Notes: a model not told the origin generated them from the letters alone. A stretch of 64,000 nucleotides of DNA from Phycisphaerae bacterium (GCA_030428945.1 JAUIEC010000001.1:468438-532437), one strand, 5' to 3'. Positions 8,585 through 17,639 are shown, counted from the first letter of the stretch. Numbers and translations: made by a program.

Positions 8585-9286
8585 CACGTCGAAGATCACG
8601 TGCGTGCAGGTCGCGATCCCGAGGCCGCGGTTCCAGAAGACGAATCCGAGGTAGAGCCCGCCGACGGTCCGGACCGTGAACAGGCTGGCGTTCCACGCCT
8701 CGCCGCCGATCGGCTGCAGGTGGCAGGCCGAGAAGGCCACGGCGGCCAGCAGCAGGGCGATCAGTCCGGCCGGCGTTTCGGTCAGGCCGAGGGCTTTCAG
8801 CAGGGCGGCCAGTCCGAGCAGCAGGTAGCAGCGGAAGATCAGTTCCTCGTAGAGCCCCGCGCCGACCGCGCCGAGCAGTCGGCTGTCGAGTCCGAGCGGA
8901 GCGCCCTGCGCCAGGGCCATCTGGGTGACGAACCCGCCCAGCACGAACAGCGGGATCGTCAGCAGCAGGCTCTCACCAAGCATCCCCAGCGGTACGAACC
9001 CGGGCGTCCGGCTGCGATCGCGCCGCCGAATGTGCCAGATCACCAGCGTCGCGACCCACAGCAGGGCCGGCGTCCAGCGCAGCAGCGGTCCGACCAGGGC
9101 GACCAGTTCGATCAGCAGGCGTTCGGCAATCAGGCTGGTCGTCCCCTCGCGACCGAGCAGGCGTCCGCCGACCTCGTAGAGCAGCAGCAGCGGAAGACAG
9201 ACCAGCAGGCTGGCGAACGGCCGCGAAGACTCGCGCAGGTACCGCCGGAACAGCCGCTGCCAGGGGATCGCGGATTGCGCGGACAT
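8552..9286 (-). CDS. CPBP-family intramembrane metalloprotease
   Basis: The 244-residue polytopic membrane protein has about six hydrophobic segments and a charged N-terminus. It carries the CPBP (Abi/Rce1-like) motifs: YEELIFR with E147-E148 and R152, AFSACHL near residue 190, and a late THVIFDVL histidine/aspartate motif. Members cleave membrane or prenylated proteins, or protect against bacteriocins; no substrate can be deduced here. The start is ATG 9286 without a visible Shine-Dalgarno. The 3' end overlaps mobA by 33 nt on the opposite strand. Confidence 0.9.
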   Translation of the reverse strand: MSAQSAIPWQRLFRRYLRESSRPFASLLVCLPLLLLYEVGGRLLGREGTTSLIAERLLIELVALVGPLLRWTPALLWVATLVIWHIRRRDRSRTPGFVPLGMLGESLLLTIPLFVLGGFVTQMALAQGAPLGLDSRLLGAVGAGLYEELIFRCYLLLGLAALLKALGLTETPAGLIALLLAAVAFSACHLQPIGGEAWNASLFTVRTVGGLYLGFVFWNRGLGIATCTHVIFDVLSILGSATAG

Positions 9287-9299
9287 GCTGGGGATTATC

Positions 9300-9345
9300 T
9301 GGGAAGGAAGCGAGGGAGCAAGGGAGCACGGGCGCGAGAGAGGCG
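9300..9345. repeat. Family D octamer tract (GGGAGCRA)
   Basis: GGAAGCGAGGGAGCAAGGGAGC lies just upstream of the CPBP start. It is one member of the purine-rich octamer repeat found in most gaps here. Confidence 0.5.
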
Positions 9346-9371
9346 GATGCAGGCGGGGCCGGAAACGGACG

Positions 9372-9400
9372 GGGCCCGACGTCGTGCGGACGCCGGGCCC
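9372..9400 (-). terminator. Strong GC hairpin after the DUF1570 gene
   Basis: GGGCCCGACGTC (9372-9383) pairs with GACGCCGGGCCC (9389-9400) with one mismatch across a 5-nt loop. It is located 43 nt after the minus-strand stop at 9443. The minus-strand tail is only weakly T-rich (GTCCGTTTCC), so terminator function is inferred. Confidence 0.45.
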
Positions 9401-9442
9401 TGGTCCCGCTGAGGTCGCGGGGGTTGCCTGCTGCGGGTCGGC

Positions 9443-10807
9443 CTACGGTTCGGGCGGCAGGACCGACGGACGCAACTGGATCCCGTTGATGAACGTGCGG
9501 AAATCGTTGACCCACTTGTCGTTGATTTCGCCGAAGATCTCCTCGAACTGCTCCTGCTTCTCGGACACGTCGACCCGCATGCTCAGGTCGTCGTCCCGGC
9601 TGGCCAGCAGTCGCATCCACTTGGCGTACGCGTCGCGATGCTTCTGGTACATGTAGTGGTTCAGCGCCCAGCCGATCGAGTAGCCGTGGAAGCCGAACTG
9701 GAAGAACATCCCGTCGTTCAGGATGAAGGTCCGCATCGGCGGCAGGTTCTGCAGTTCCTCGCCGAACTGGCGCCGCAGGTGGTACAGGCGATAGTGGTTC
9801 GTCGCGCCCAGGCTCGCCCCCACGTCGCTCGGCGGAACCTCGAACATCGTCGCCAGGCCCTCGCTCATCCACCGCGGAATGTCGCCCTGGGCCGGGAAGA
9901 TCCCGATGTTGAAGTGAATGTGGTGGGCGGCCTCGTGCTGCACGACCTCGATGTTCTTGTGCTCGACCTCGCGGGCCAGTTCCGACTTGATCTTCTGCCG
10001 GTCGCGATACGGAACCTGCGGGTCCTTGCTGGCCGCGATCCGGCCCGCGTACGGCGGGTAGGTCATCATGTCGAAGAACGCCGACCGGTTGTTGGTCCGC
10101 ATGAAGAACCCGATCGCCCCCAGTTCACGCCAGCCGTTGATCGTCTGGTAGTTCTCGTATTCCTTGTGCTGCCCGAAGAAGAAGATCTCGAGCTTGGCCT
10201 CCGGCTGGTGGATCCGCGGAATGTTCAGGATCTCCATGTACCGCACGTTCCACTCGTAGACCGACTCCAGCCGCGAGCCAAGCTGCCGGGCCTGCTCGGG
10301 CGTCGACGTGTACACCAGCACGAAATGGTCGAAGTCGTCCATGAAGCGGGCCTTCGGACCCGCCATTCGCATCATCTCGTTGACCGAAGCCTGGTCGATC
10401 GGCAGCGGCGCACGCAGGTCAACCTGCTCGATCCGGTCCGCCGGACCGATGTCCACGTGCTCCGATCCCAGGATCGTCGCGATCTCCTCGTCCGAAATCG
10501 TCCGCCGGACAAGCTCCGCGTCCCGACCGCGGGCACCGGGCAGGTTCCGCCCGCCGGCCGGCGGGGCCGCTTCCTCCATCGGAACGATCTTCGCCACCCG
10601 GTTCTTCGGCACCCGGATCGTGATGCCCGAGGCGTACCGGACCACGTAGGTCCCGTCCTCTTCGGTCACCGTGCCGCGAATCTCCTTGCCGTTGGTCTGC
10701 AGGATTCGGTACTCCTGGCCTTCGACAATCTGGTCCTGCAGCGCCAGCCCGGAGGCCAGGGCCGCGGAGACGACAATTCCAACCAGGAGCACGGCGCGTC
10801 GTATCAT
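9443..10807 (-). CDS. Secreted DUF1570-type zinc metallopeptidase
   Basis: The 454-residue protein has an N-terminal signal peptide (MIRRAVLLVGIVVSAALASG). A beta-rich stretch at 30-75 (GKEIRGTVTEEDGTYVV) resembles domains that read out gene-specific constants in planctomycete proteins. A peptidase-like region with H291-E292-x-x-H295 (HEAAHH) and E316 in WMSEGLA follows. This HExxH plus downstream Glu layout is that of DUF1570/gluzincin-like peptidases. I prefer ATG 10807, preceded by AGAGGGTGAAC, over a GTG two codons earlier. It stands alone between convergent and divergent neighbours. The substrate is unknown; action outside the cytoplasm is inferred. Confidence 0.8.
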   Translation of the reverse strand: MIRRAVLLVGIVVSAALASGLALQDQIVEGQEYRILQTNGKEIRGTVTEEDGTYVVRYASGITIRVPKNRVAKIVPMEEAAPPAGGRNLPGARGRDAELVRRTISDEEIATILGSEHVDIGPADRIEQVDLRAPLPIDQASVNEMMRMAGPKARFMDDFDHFVLVYTSTPEQARQLGSRLESVYEWNVRYMEILNIPRIHQPEAKLEIFFFGQHKEYENYQTINGWRELGAIGFFMRTNNRSAFFDMMTYPPYAGRIAASKDPQVPYRDRQKIKSELAREVEHKNIEVVQHEAAHHIHFNIGIFPAQGDIPRWMSEGLATMFEVPPSDVGASLGATNHYRLYHLRRQFGEELQNLPPMRTFILNDGMFFQFGFHGYSIGWALNHYMYQKHRDAYAKWMRLLASRDDDLSMRVDVSEKQEQFEEIFGEINDKWVNDFRTFINGIQLRPSVLPPEP

Positions 10808-10918
10808 GTTCACCCTCTTGTGTTAACCGGCAGGCGGGTCGGTTCGCTGCCAAATTCTACCCGATCTGTTTGCCCCGGACAGAAAAAGCCCTTCCTTTGC
10901 CACTAAAATCACCGCACC

Positions 10919-11854
10919 ATGCCGACCGAATCCGACCAGCCACGCGGTGAACGGGCCCTGGTGGCCGACATCCGCCGCCTGCTTCGCACACCCGCCCCCG
11001 GCGGACCGCCGCCCGGCGATGACCTCGCGGCCATCTGCCCCGACGGCCCCGAGGACCTGCTCTGGAGCGCCGATCTGCTGATGGACGGCGTCGATTTCGA
11101 CAGCCGGATCCACGACTGGGCCGGAATCGGCGCGAAGGCGCTCAAGGTCAACCTCAGCGACTGCGCCGCATGCGGCACCCGGCCGGTGTCCTGTCTTCTG
11201 TCTCTAAGCCTCTGCAATGATTTGGATTACGAGAGTGCGACGCGGCTCGTGCAGGGCCTGGTCGAGGTCGCCGGACGCTACGACTGCCCCCTGATGGGCG
11301 GCGACACCAACAGTTGGGACCAGCCGACCGCCATCAACGTCACCGTCGCGGCACGCCCCGTCCCCGGCACCCGCCCGGTCCTCCGCCGCGGCGCCCGACC
11401 CGGGGATCTCGTCTGCCTGAGCGGGCCGGTCGGCGGCTCACTGCTCGGCCGGCACCTGACCTTCGAGCCGCGGGTGGCCCTCGGACTGGACCTCGCCCGC
11501 CTGCCGGCCACGGCGATGATCGACGTCAGCGACGGCGTCGCGATCGATCTGTGGCACCTCTGCGACGAGTCCGGCTGCGGGGCCGTGATCGATCCCGACG
11601 CGATCGATCGCCTGGTCCACCCCGACGCGCACCGCCGGGCGGCCGGGACCGGTTGGCCGGCCCGCGATCACGCGCTCTACGACGGCGAGGACTTCGAACT
11701 GATCGCCACCGTCGACCCTGCCACGCCGCCGACCCGCCTGGCGGAACTCGGCCTGCAGGTCTTCGGGCGGATGACCGCGACCGGCGGCGTCGTGATCGGG
11801 CACGGCGCAGCGGTGCAGCCGGTGCCGCGCCGCGGCTGGGAGCATTTCACGTGA
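10919..11854 (+). CDS. thiL: Thiamine-monophosphate kinase
   Basis: ThiL phosphorylates thiamine monophosphate to thiamine diphosphate with ATP. The 311-residue protein is of PurM/AIRS fold. It has G33-DD near the N-terminus (metal and ATP), LMGGDTNSW in the middle, DVSDGVAIDLWHL and DGEDFELIATV toward the C-terminus, all ThiL signatures. It overlaps tsaE as GTGA. The divergent DUF1570 gene starts 111 nt upstream. No other thiamine gene is present, and thiL with tsaE is a cytoplasmic housekeeping pair. Confidence 0.92.
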   Translation: MPTESDQPRGERALVADIRRLLRTPAPGGPPPGDDLAAICPDGPEDLLWSADLLMDGVDFDSRIHDWAGIGAKALKVNLSDCAACGTRPVSCLLSLSLCNDLDYESATRLVQGLVEVAGRYDCPLMGGDTNSWDQPTAINVTVAARPVPGTRPVLRRGARPGDLVCLSGPVGGSLLGRHLTFEPRVALGLDLARLPATAMIDVSDGVAIDLWHLCDESGCGAVIDPDAIDRLVHPDAHRRAAGTGWPARDHALYDGEDFELIATVDPATPPTRLAELGLQVFGRMTATGGVVIGHGAAVQPVPRRGWEHFT

Positions 11855-12345
11855 AACACCTGTTGTTCGAAAGCGTCAGCCCTGAACAGACCGAGGCCCT
11901 CGGGGCGGCCCTCGGCGGGCTGCTGCGAGGCGGCGAGGTCCTGGCACTCGAGGGGCCGCTCGGGGTCGGCAAGACCCAGCTTGTCCGGGGGCTGGCCCGC
12001 GGGCTGGACGTGCCGGGCGGGCAGCCCGTCATCAGCCCGACCTTCGTCCTGATCCGCGAGTACGCCGGCCGCCGCGATCTGCTGCACTGCGACGCCTATC
12101 GGCTGGGCGGTGCGGAGGAACTGCTCGATCTCGGCCTGTTCGACGAGGCCGCCGAGCGCGGGGCCGTCGTCGCGATCGAGTGGGCCAGTCGCGTGGCAGA
12201 GGTCCTCCCCGACGGCACCTGGTGGATCACCGGCCGGCACGCCGGCGAAACCACGCGGCGGTATCGGCTGGAACTGCCGGAAGCGGTGGCCGCTGAGGTG
12301 GCGGCGGCGGCCGCGGCGGCGGGGCTGGTGACGGTGGTGGCCTGA
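11851..12345 (+). CDS. tsaE: tRNA threonylcarbamoyladenosine biosynthesis ATPase
   Basis: TsaE is the ATPase that works with TsaB and TsaD to make t6A37 in tRNAs. The 164-residue protein has Walker A GPLGVGKT (35-42), the SPTFVLIREY segment and the HCDAYRL motif typical of the family. Its C-terminus ends in an alanine-rich tail (AAEVAAAAAAAGL). GTG 11851 is inside the thiL stop (GTGA) and implies coupling. tsaB and tsaD are not in the window. Confidence 0.92.
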   Translation: MKHLLFESVSPEQTEALGAALGGLLRGGEVLALEGPLGVGKTQLVRGLARGLDVPGGQPVISPTFVLIREYAGRRDLLHCDAYRLGGAEELLDLGLFDEAAERGAVVAIEWASRVAEVLPDGTWWITGRHAGETTRRYRLELPEAVAAEVAAAAAAAGLVTVVA

Positions 12346-12358
12346 GCGCGGCCGCGGG

Positions 12359-12388
12359 TTGACAGCACACATGGGAGGCCGGACACTA
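12359..12388 (+). promoter_or_regulatory. Candidate sigma-70 promoter for the small lipoprotein
   Basis: A perfect TTGACA at 12359-12364 is followed after 17-18 nt by GACACT/ACACTA, a weak -10. It lies 14 nt after the tsaE stop and 44 nt before the lipoprotein start. Confidence 0.4.
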
Positions 12389-12431
12389 CCTCGTCAGACC
12401 TACCTGAGCTTTGAACGGAAGGAAGAACCTG

Positions 12432-12638
12432 ATGCGACGCACCCTGATCCTGCTGATGTTGGCTGGCGCGCTGACCGCGACCGGATGCTCCTCGCCTGGT
12501 GTGGCGAAGACGCCCGGGGACCGGTCGAACACGTATCGCCGGGCGCTGGATATGGACATGCGGCAGTTGGCCGACGACTGGGACGTCCTCTGGTTCGCCG
12601 ACCGGCAGTATCGCCTGACGAAGTACTACACCCGTTAG
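12432..12638 (+). CDS. Small lipoprotein of unknown function
   Basis: The 68-residue protein starts MRRTLILLMLAGALTATGC, a lipoprotein signal peptide with the lipidated Cys at 19. The mature part is about 50 charged residues, DRSNTYRRALDMDMRQLADDWD, ending RLTKYYTR. I chose ATG 12432, preceded by GGAAGGAAG, over an upstream TTG at 12411. A rho-independent terminator follows at 12715-12746, so it is probably a single-gene transcript. No family recognised. Confidence 0.75.
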   Translation: MRRTLILLMLAGALTATGCSSPGVAKTPGDRSNTYRRALDMDMRQLADDWDVLWFADRQYRLTKYYTR

Positions 12639-12714
12639 ATTGAAATCGAGACGGTGCGAGGGGGACGGCGCTTCCGCCGCCATCGTTCGTTCCCGGTTTC
12701 GCCGCGCATTGTCG

Positions 12715-12746
12715 AACGGCCCGCTCATGTGACGAGGGGCCGTTTT
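12715..12746 (+). terminator. Rho-independent terminator
   Basis: AACGGCCC (12715-12722) and GGGCCGTT (12737-12744) form a perfect 8-bp stem continued by TTCC, about 75 nt after the small lipoprotein stop. Confidence 0.7.
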
Positions 12747-12864
12747 CCATGCGCGGACGGAATGCGCGCGGGCCTCATACGTTTGGGGGATGGGCGACGG
12801 ATTGAAGCGGTCGCGAGGGGGGACGGTGTCCCGGCGGGTTTCAGCCTGCCGGGTTCGCGACGGA

Positions 12865-12933
12865 TCAGACGAAGAAGAAGATCAGGTTGAGAATGGCGAA
12901 GATCAGGTTGATGACGACATCAAAAACGCCCAT
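12865..12933 (-). CDS. Candidate 22-residue hydrophobic peptide
   Basis: ATG at 12933 to TGA at 12865 encodes MGVFDVVINLIFAILNLIFFFV. Nearly the whole peptide is hydrophobic, with two near-repeats (INLIFAI and LNLIFFF), long enough to cross a membrane once. GGAG lies 6 nt upstream of the ATG. A TAGAAT -10-like box lies about 40 nt further up (around 12967). The stretch is A+T-richer than its surroundings and is not part of any larger frame. I cannot show that it is translated. Toxin-like or regulatory small membrane proteins have this look, but no family is recognised. Confidence 0.45.
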   Translation of the reverse strand: MGVFDVVINLIFAILNLIFFFV

Positions 12934-13062
12934 GTGGGTCTCCGAAAGCCTCAGTTAACTAACCGAATTCTAACAGTTTGGGTCGCCTGCCACCAGTGGG
13001 GGTGAAAATCTGCCGGGGCCACGATGGAAGGGCCGGCTTCCCCCGCCTCTTTCATCACTCGA

Positions 13063-14319
13063 TCACCGGGTTTCGGTGGTCCGGCGGATCAGGACGGCGG
13101 TCAGGTCGTCGGCCTGGGGCTGGCCTTCGACGAAGTCCTCGATGCGGGTGTGCAGGTCGGTGATCAGTTCGGGCAGGGGGCTGTCGGCCTGCTGGCGGAC
13201 GAATTCGACCACGCGTTCCTCGCCGAACAGGTCGCCGCTGGGGCTGGCGGCCTCGTAGAAGCCGTCGGTCATCAGCAGCAGCGTGCCGTTGGGGGCGAAC
13301 TCGAAGCGGGCGGGCGGGTCGAACATCAGTTCGCCGATCACCGCGAACGGCATGGTCGTCGCCATCCGCGTGTCACACCGTTCCCCGGCGACCATGATCA
13401 GCGGGCCCTGCCCGGCCGCGATGTACTCGATCGCGTTCTCCTTCGGATCGAGGATCCCGATGAAGGCGGTGACGAAGCGGTCGTCGGCCAGGTCGTCGGC
13501 CAGCAGTTTGTTGACGCTGCCGGCGATGGTCTGCAGGTCTTCGGTGACCGACAGCATGGCCCGGACCAGCGAGCGGCATTCGGCGATGACCAGTGCGGCC
13601 CCGATGCCGTGCCCGGTGGCGTCGGCGAGCACGACGGCCAGGCGTCCGTCGTCGAGGGGGATGAAGTCGTAGGTGTCGCCGCCGGTTTCGTCGGCGCTGC
13701 GGTTCCACCCGGCGACCTCGAAGCCCTCGACGGTCGGGTTGCTGGACGGCAGCAGGCCCTGCTGGATCGAGCGGGCGATGTCGAGGTCGCGTTCCATCCG
13801 CTGCTTCTCGGCGTACTGTTCGATCAGGCGTCCGCGATCGAGGGCCACGCCGGCCTGGGCGGAGAGGACGCGGGCGAGGCCTTCGTCCTCGGCATCGAAC
13901 GGGCCGGTCTCCTTGTTGAGGGCCTGGAGGACGCCGATCAGGTCGCCCTGCAGGTTCTCGAGCGGAAAGGTCAGCAGGTTGCGGGTGACGAAGCCGGTCT
14001 TCTTGTCGACTTCCTTGTTGAATCGCTCGTCGGCGTAGGCGTCGGGCACGTTGACGAACACGCGGCCCTGGGCGGCGGCCCCGGCGATGCCGACGTCGGC
14101 CGGGAAGCGGATGCCGTCGACGCCCTTGGCGACGCGGGAGAAGAGTTCGTTGCTGCTGTCGTCGTAGAGGAAGATGGTGGCGCGTTCGCAGTCGAGGACC
14201 TCGCAGGTGGCCTCGATGATGGTGCCGAGCAGGACGTCCAGATCGTTGGTGATCGCCATGTAACGGGCGACGTCGAGGATCCGCCGGAGGTTTTCGTTTT
14301 CTCTGCTGAGATCTGCCAT
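13063..14319 (-). CDS. GAF-domain SpoIIE/RsbU-type serine phosphatase
   Basis: The 418-residue cytoplasmic protein has a short N-terminal coiled coil, a GAF sensor domain (about 20-165, LDCERATIFLYDDSSNELFS) and a linker helix (RMERDLDIARSIQQGLLP). A PP2C-like SpoIIE phosphatase domain (about 195-410) carries the metal-binding GGDTYDF and ATGHGIGAAL motifs. RsbU-like enzymes dephosphorylate anti-anti-sigma factors, so a partner-switching role is likely; no rsbV or rsbW gene is adjacent. No transmembrane segment. Start ATG 14319 with only a weak ribosome site. Confidence 0.92.
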   Translation of the reverse strand: MADLSRENENLRRILDVARYMAITNDLDVLLGTIIEATCEVLDCERATIFLYDDSSNELFSRVAKGVDGIRFPADVGIAGAAAQGRVFVNVPDAYADERFNKEVDKKTGFVTRNLLTFPLENLQGDLIGVLQALNKETGPFDAEDEGLARVLSAQAGVALDRGRLIEQYAEKQRMERDLDIARSIQQGLLPSSNPTVEGFEVAGWNRSADETGGDTYDFIPLDDGRLAVVLADATGHGIGAALVIAECRSLVRAMLSVTEDLQTIAGSVNKLLADDLADDRFVTAFIGILDPKENAIEYIAAGQGPLIMVAGERCDTRMATTMPFAVIGELMFDPPARFEFAPNGTLLLMTDGFYEAASPSGDLFGEERVVEFVRQQADSPLPELITDLHTRIEDFVEGQPQADDLTAVLIRRTTETR

Positions 14320-14452
14320 GTCGGGCTCAGAACTGGATTTCCGTCACCGGTCGCCGGCAACGCCAAAGCGTAAGCCTGAGGGGGGGAAAAGGCAATCTGG
14401 GCCGCTTCCCGGGGGGGCTCGGAGAGGACGCTGCCGCGAGCGGACCGAGCCC

Positions 14453-17263
14453 TTACGGACATCGCTCGCCGAAGTTGCTCAGCAGCAGGGCGAGGTCGGT
14501 CAGGTCGGTGGCGCCGTCCTCGTTCAGGTCGCCGCCCGGGCCGCTGCCGAACGCGACCAGCAGGATCGCCAGGTCCGACAGGCTGATGTGACCATCCGCG
14601 TCGAGGTCGCCGATCAGCACACCCAGGTCCAGGGCCAGCAGATCGCCGCGCACGCCGCCGAACGTGCCGGTCCCCCGCCCGCCGAACAGCAGGATCCGCC
14701 CGCCGCGGGCATCGTAGGTGACGCTGTATTCCTCGAGGTACCGGCCGGGCTGCTCGATCGGAACCGCCTGCCAGTCAAACTGGGCGTCGAGACTGTGCAG
14801 CGACAGCGGGCTCAGTCGGCCGAGGTGCAGCACCCGGGCGCGGCCGACGCTGTAGACCAGGTCGCCCCACAGCGAGGGGGCCACCTGGTTGACCTGGCGC
14901 CAGTCGTTCGGGTCGGGGCCTTCCTGGATCCACGCCCGGTACGCCAGGGTCGGGATCACCACCGGGGCGTCGCGGCCAGCGTCGAACGTGGCCGAGGACC
15001 CGAAGGCCATCGTGAACGGCAGGCCGACGGGGCCGATCCACTGGCCGTCCTGCAGCACGTACGCGCCGTCGCTGGCGTAGCAGACGACGGCCGCGCGGCG
15101 CTGGTCCCAGACCAGTTGGGCGTACGCGCCGTTCGGGCTGGTCGGCTGGTCGTCGGGGATCACCTCGGTCCACTGTCCCCCGTCCCATTCCCACAGGTCG
15201 CTGAGGATTCCGCTTCGCCCCGCTCCACCGAACAGCAGGATCGTGTTGGTGTCCGGACGGAAGCAGGTGGCGGCACGGGACCGGGCCGGTGGCTGGGGGC
15301 CGGCGACAGCGTGCCACTTGTCGTCTCGCAGGACCCAGGTGTCGTCGTAGTACTCGGGCGCTGCGGACCGCACGCCGTTGTCGCCGCCGAACAGCAGCGT
15401 CTCGTTCCGTGACGGGTCGTGCTGCAGGGCGGGCAGGGTGCGCGGAGACGGGGTCGTGCCGCGGGCGGGGATCCACGACGCGCCGTCCCATTCGACGATC
15501 ACATCGCTGAGGCGCTGCTGCGCGGTGCGTCCACCGGCGAGAACCACACGCTCGGCGACGGGGTCGTAGGCCAGGTCAAACGCGGTCGCGGCCTGCAGTC
15601 CACCGACGTCGACCTGCTGCCAGATGCCGGCCCGGTCGAGCGTCCAGGTTTCAACGGTCGAACCGACCCGTCCGACGGCGACGAAGACGTCGCGGGCGGC
15701 GTCGAAGGCAACCTGGGGGCGGTACAGGAACGGCGGGGCCGGACTGCTGACGGGGACCGGCACCCAGCCGAGCAGCGTCCGCTCGAACACGTTGCCGGCC
15801 GAGAACAGGACCACGGTTCCGCGGGTGGAGTCGCTGACCAGGTCCCACTCGAGGCAGTCGCTGGCGGGCAGCGGATCGAGCGGGCTCCAGAACCGCCCGT
15901 CCCACAGCCAGGCGGCGGCACAGTCCCCCTCGTCGGAGCCGGTCACGACCACGCCACCCAGGCCTTCGTGCCAGGCCGCGGCCACCTCGCCCGAGAAGGG
16001 GGCCGCGCCGCTGACCTGCGTCCAGGTTCCATCGTGGCGTTCCCAGGTGCCGACCGGAGTCGCGTCGGAGTAATACAGGCCGCCGAGCAGCACGACCACA
16101 TCGCGCAGCGGATCGTGCACGAGCGTGTGGCCGGTCACGATGCCGTTGCCGAGACCGGCCGCTACGCCCCAGGCGTCGCCGCTGCGCAGCCAGGTCGTGT
16201 CGGAATCGTCGGGGTCGGGGTACTCGGCCAGGCCGCCGTAGAGCACCACCTGGTGGTTGCGGCTGTCCCAGGTGATGGCCGGTTCGGCCCGGCGGGACGG
16301 CAGCGTGTCCGGCGACATCCAGGTGCGCCCGTTCCAGGTGTGCTGCCGGATCGTCAGGTCGGCGACCGTCGGGCCCTGCACGACTCGGCCGCCGCCGACG
16401 AGTCGGCATGTGCCGCTGGCGTCGACGACCATCGCCGCGCCGCTGCGGGCGGGGCCGGCCGCGCTGCGCTGCCGCCAGAGGTGTCGGTCCCACTCCCAGG
16501 TGTCGGTGAAGACGGTTCCGTTGTCGTTTCCGCCGTGCAGGACGATCACCGATCGCTCGGTGTCGGCCGCCATGCCTGCCCCGGCGCGCGGCGCGGGTCC
16601 GACCGCGCTGATCTGCTGCCAGGTCTGCTGATCGAGTCGCCAGGTCGTGCCGCTGGTGGCGTGGAACGTGATGATGCTGTCGCTGGTCGCATCGAAGGCC
16701 GCAAGGATCTGGCCGGGGCCGAACGGTGCCGATCCGGCAAACGGGGACCACGTCGCGCCGTCCCAGGTCCAGGCACCGGCCGCGGAGACCAGCATGACGG
16801 CTTCGAGATCGGGTCGGTACACGAGAGCCGGATCGTCGAGCGGGCCGGGGCCGGTCAGGCTGACGAGCGACCAGTGGTTTCCGTCCCATTCCCAGGTGTC
16901 GTCGAAGGCGTCCGATTCGTTCCGGCCGCCGTAGAGGACGACCGTGTCGCGGGCGGCGTCGTAGGCCATCGCGTGTCCGTGCCGCGGGTCGGGGCCGGGC
17001 GTCCGGTGCAGGGTCCAGCAGTCGTGGGCGTAGGTCCACGTGTCTCCGAGCAGGTGTTCGTCCGCGGCCTGTCCGCCGCCGGCCTGTCCGCCGCCGGCCT
17101 GCCCGCCGAACAGCACCAGGGTGGCGGTGCCGGTCTGCGTGGCGGCCGCGTGTCCGAAGCGGGGCTGGGGTTGGGCGGCCTGGCGCCACGTCACGGGGCA
17201 GGTCTGCGCGACCAGGCCGCTGGTGGACAGAACCAGGACCACGATGAGGGCGATGGATCGCAT
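14453..17263 (-). CDS. Secreted kelch-like beta-propeller protein with dockerin-like C-terminus
   Basis: The 936-residue protein has a signal peptide (MRSIALIVVLVLSTSGLVAQ). It carries a dozen or so kelch-type blades (recurring DTWEWDG, VVLYGG, WDRHLW patterns), probably forming two propellers. The C-terminus holds two EF-hand-like repeats, DLDADGHISLSDLAILL and DLNEDGATDLTDLALLL, in planctomycete dockerin-like style. Dockerin pairs bind calcium and may act as surface-attachment or sorting tags. AGGTGA 6-7 nt before ATG 17263 supports the start. A 15-bp repeat in the DNA (about 17070-17112) yields AGGGQAGGGQA near residue 55. Ligand unknown. Confidence 0.85.
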   Translation of the reverse strand: MRSIALIVVLVLSTSGLVAQTCPVTWRQAAQPQPRFGHAAATQTGTATLVLFGGQAGGGQAGGGQAADEHLLGDTWTYAHDCWTLHRTPGPDPRHGHAMAYDAARDTVVLYGGRNESDAFDDTWEWDGNHWSLVSLTGPGPLDDPALVYRPDLEAVMLVSAAGAWTWDGATWSPFAGSAPFGPGQILAAFDATSDSIITFHATSGTTWRLDQQTWQQISAVGPAPRAGAGMAADTERSVIVLHGGNDNGTVFTDTWEWDRHLWRQRSAAGPARSGAAMVVDASGTCRLVGGGRVVQGPTVADLTIRQHTWNGRTWMSPDTLPSRRAEPAITWDSRNHQVVLYGGLAEYPDPDDSDTTWLRSGDAWGVAAGLGNGIVTGHTLVHDPLRDVVVLLGGLYYSDATPVGTWERHDGTWTQVSGAAPFSGEVAAAWHEGLGGVVVTGSDEGDCAAAWLWDGRFWSPLDPLPASDCLEWDLVSDSTRGTVVLFSAGNVFERTLLGWVPVPVSSPAPPFLYRPQVAFDAARDVFVAVGRVGSTVETWTLDRAGIWQQVDVGGLQAATAFDLAYDPVAERVVLAGGRTAQQRLSDVIVEWDGASWIPARGTTPSPRTLPALQHDPSRNETLLFGGDNGVRSAAPEYYDDTWVLRDDKWHAVAGPQPPARSRAATCFRPDTNTILLFGGAGRSGILSDLWEWDGGQWTEVIPDDQPTSPNGAYAQLVWDQRRAAVVCYASDGAYVLQDGQWIGPVGLPFTMAFGSSATFDAGRDAPVVIPTLAYRAWIQEGPDPNDWRQVNQVAPSLWGDLVYSVGRARVLHLGRLSPLSLHSLDAQFDWQAVPIEQPGRYLEEYSVTYDARGGRILLFGGRGTGTFGGVRGDLLALDLGVLIGDLDADGHISLSDLAILLVAFGSGPGGDLNEDGATDLTDLALLLSNFGERCP

Positions 17264-17419
17264 CGGAAGTCACCTGTGCGGAGGTTTGCTCGCTGGAACG
17301 CCGAGAATAGCGTTTTCGTCGCGGCCGAGGCAAGCCACGGGGAGGGAGCGCGGGGGCGCGGTTGTGCCACCGCTCTCGCGCAGTGTCTTCTCGGGGTTGG
17401 TTTGTCTGCCTGACGGAAT

Positions 17420-17500
17420 TGCCACGCGGTGCGGCATCGACGCCCGCGGGTCCCGCGTCGGAGGCGACCGTGGACTGCTGCGTCGATGACGCACCCTACG
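17420..17500. repeat. REP-like element, family A, copy 1
   Basis: The element has ends GCGGTGCGGCATCGACGC and GCGTCGATGACGCACCCTAC, which are inverted relative to each other, with about 40 nt of variable centre. It is one of five copies in this window. It lies in the 419-nt gap 17264-17682, which holds only repeats. Confidence 0.7.
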
Positions 17501-17536
17501 GGATTACGGATCCACGTTGACGAATGGTGCCACACC

Positions 17537-17629
17537 CAGTCGCCCACCCTTCCGCTCGCCGCGCTCGCTCAAAGATGGGGTCCCCGGGCTCAAAGATGGG
17601 CACCCGGGCTCAAAGATGGGGCACCCGGG
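17537..17629. repeat. REP-like element, family B, copy 1, with a 3-unit tandem repeat
   Basis: CCCACCCTTCCGCTCGCC (17543-17560) is followed by three tandem units of about 20-22 bp (GCTCAAAGATGGGGTCCCCGG, then two variants) at 17567-17629. The CCACCCTT core and AAAGATGGGG are partly complementary. Related copies lie near 39239, 45714, 51135 and 59872. Confidence 0.6.
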
Positions 17630-17639
17630 GAGTTACACC

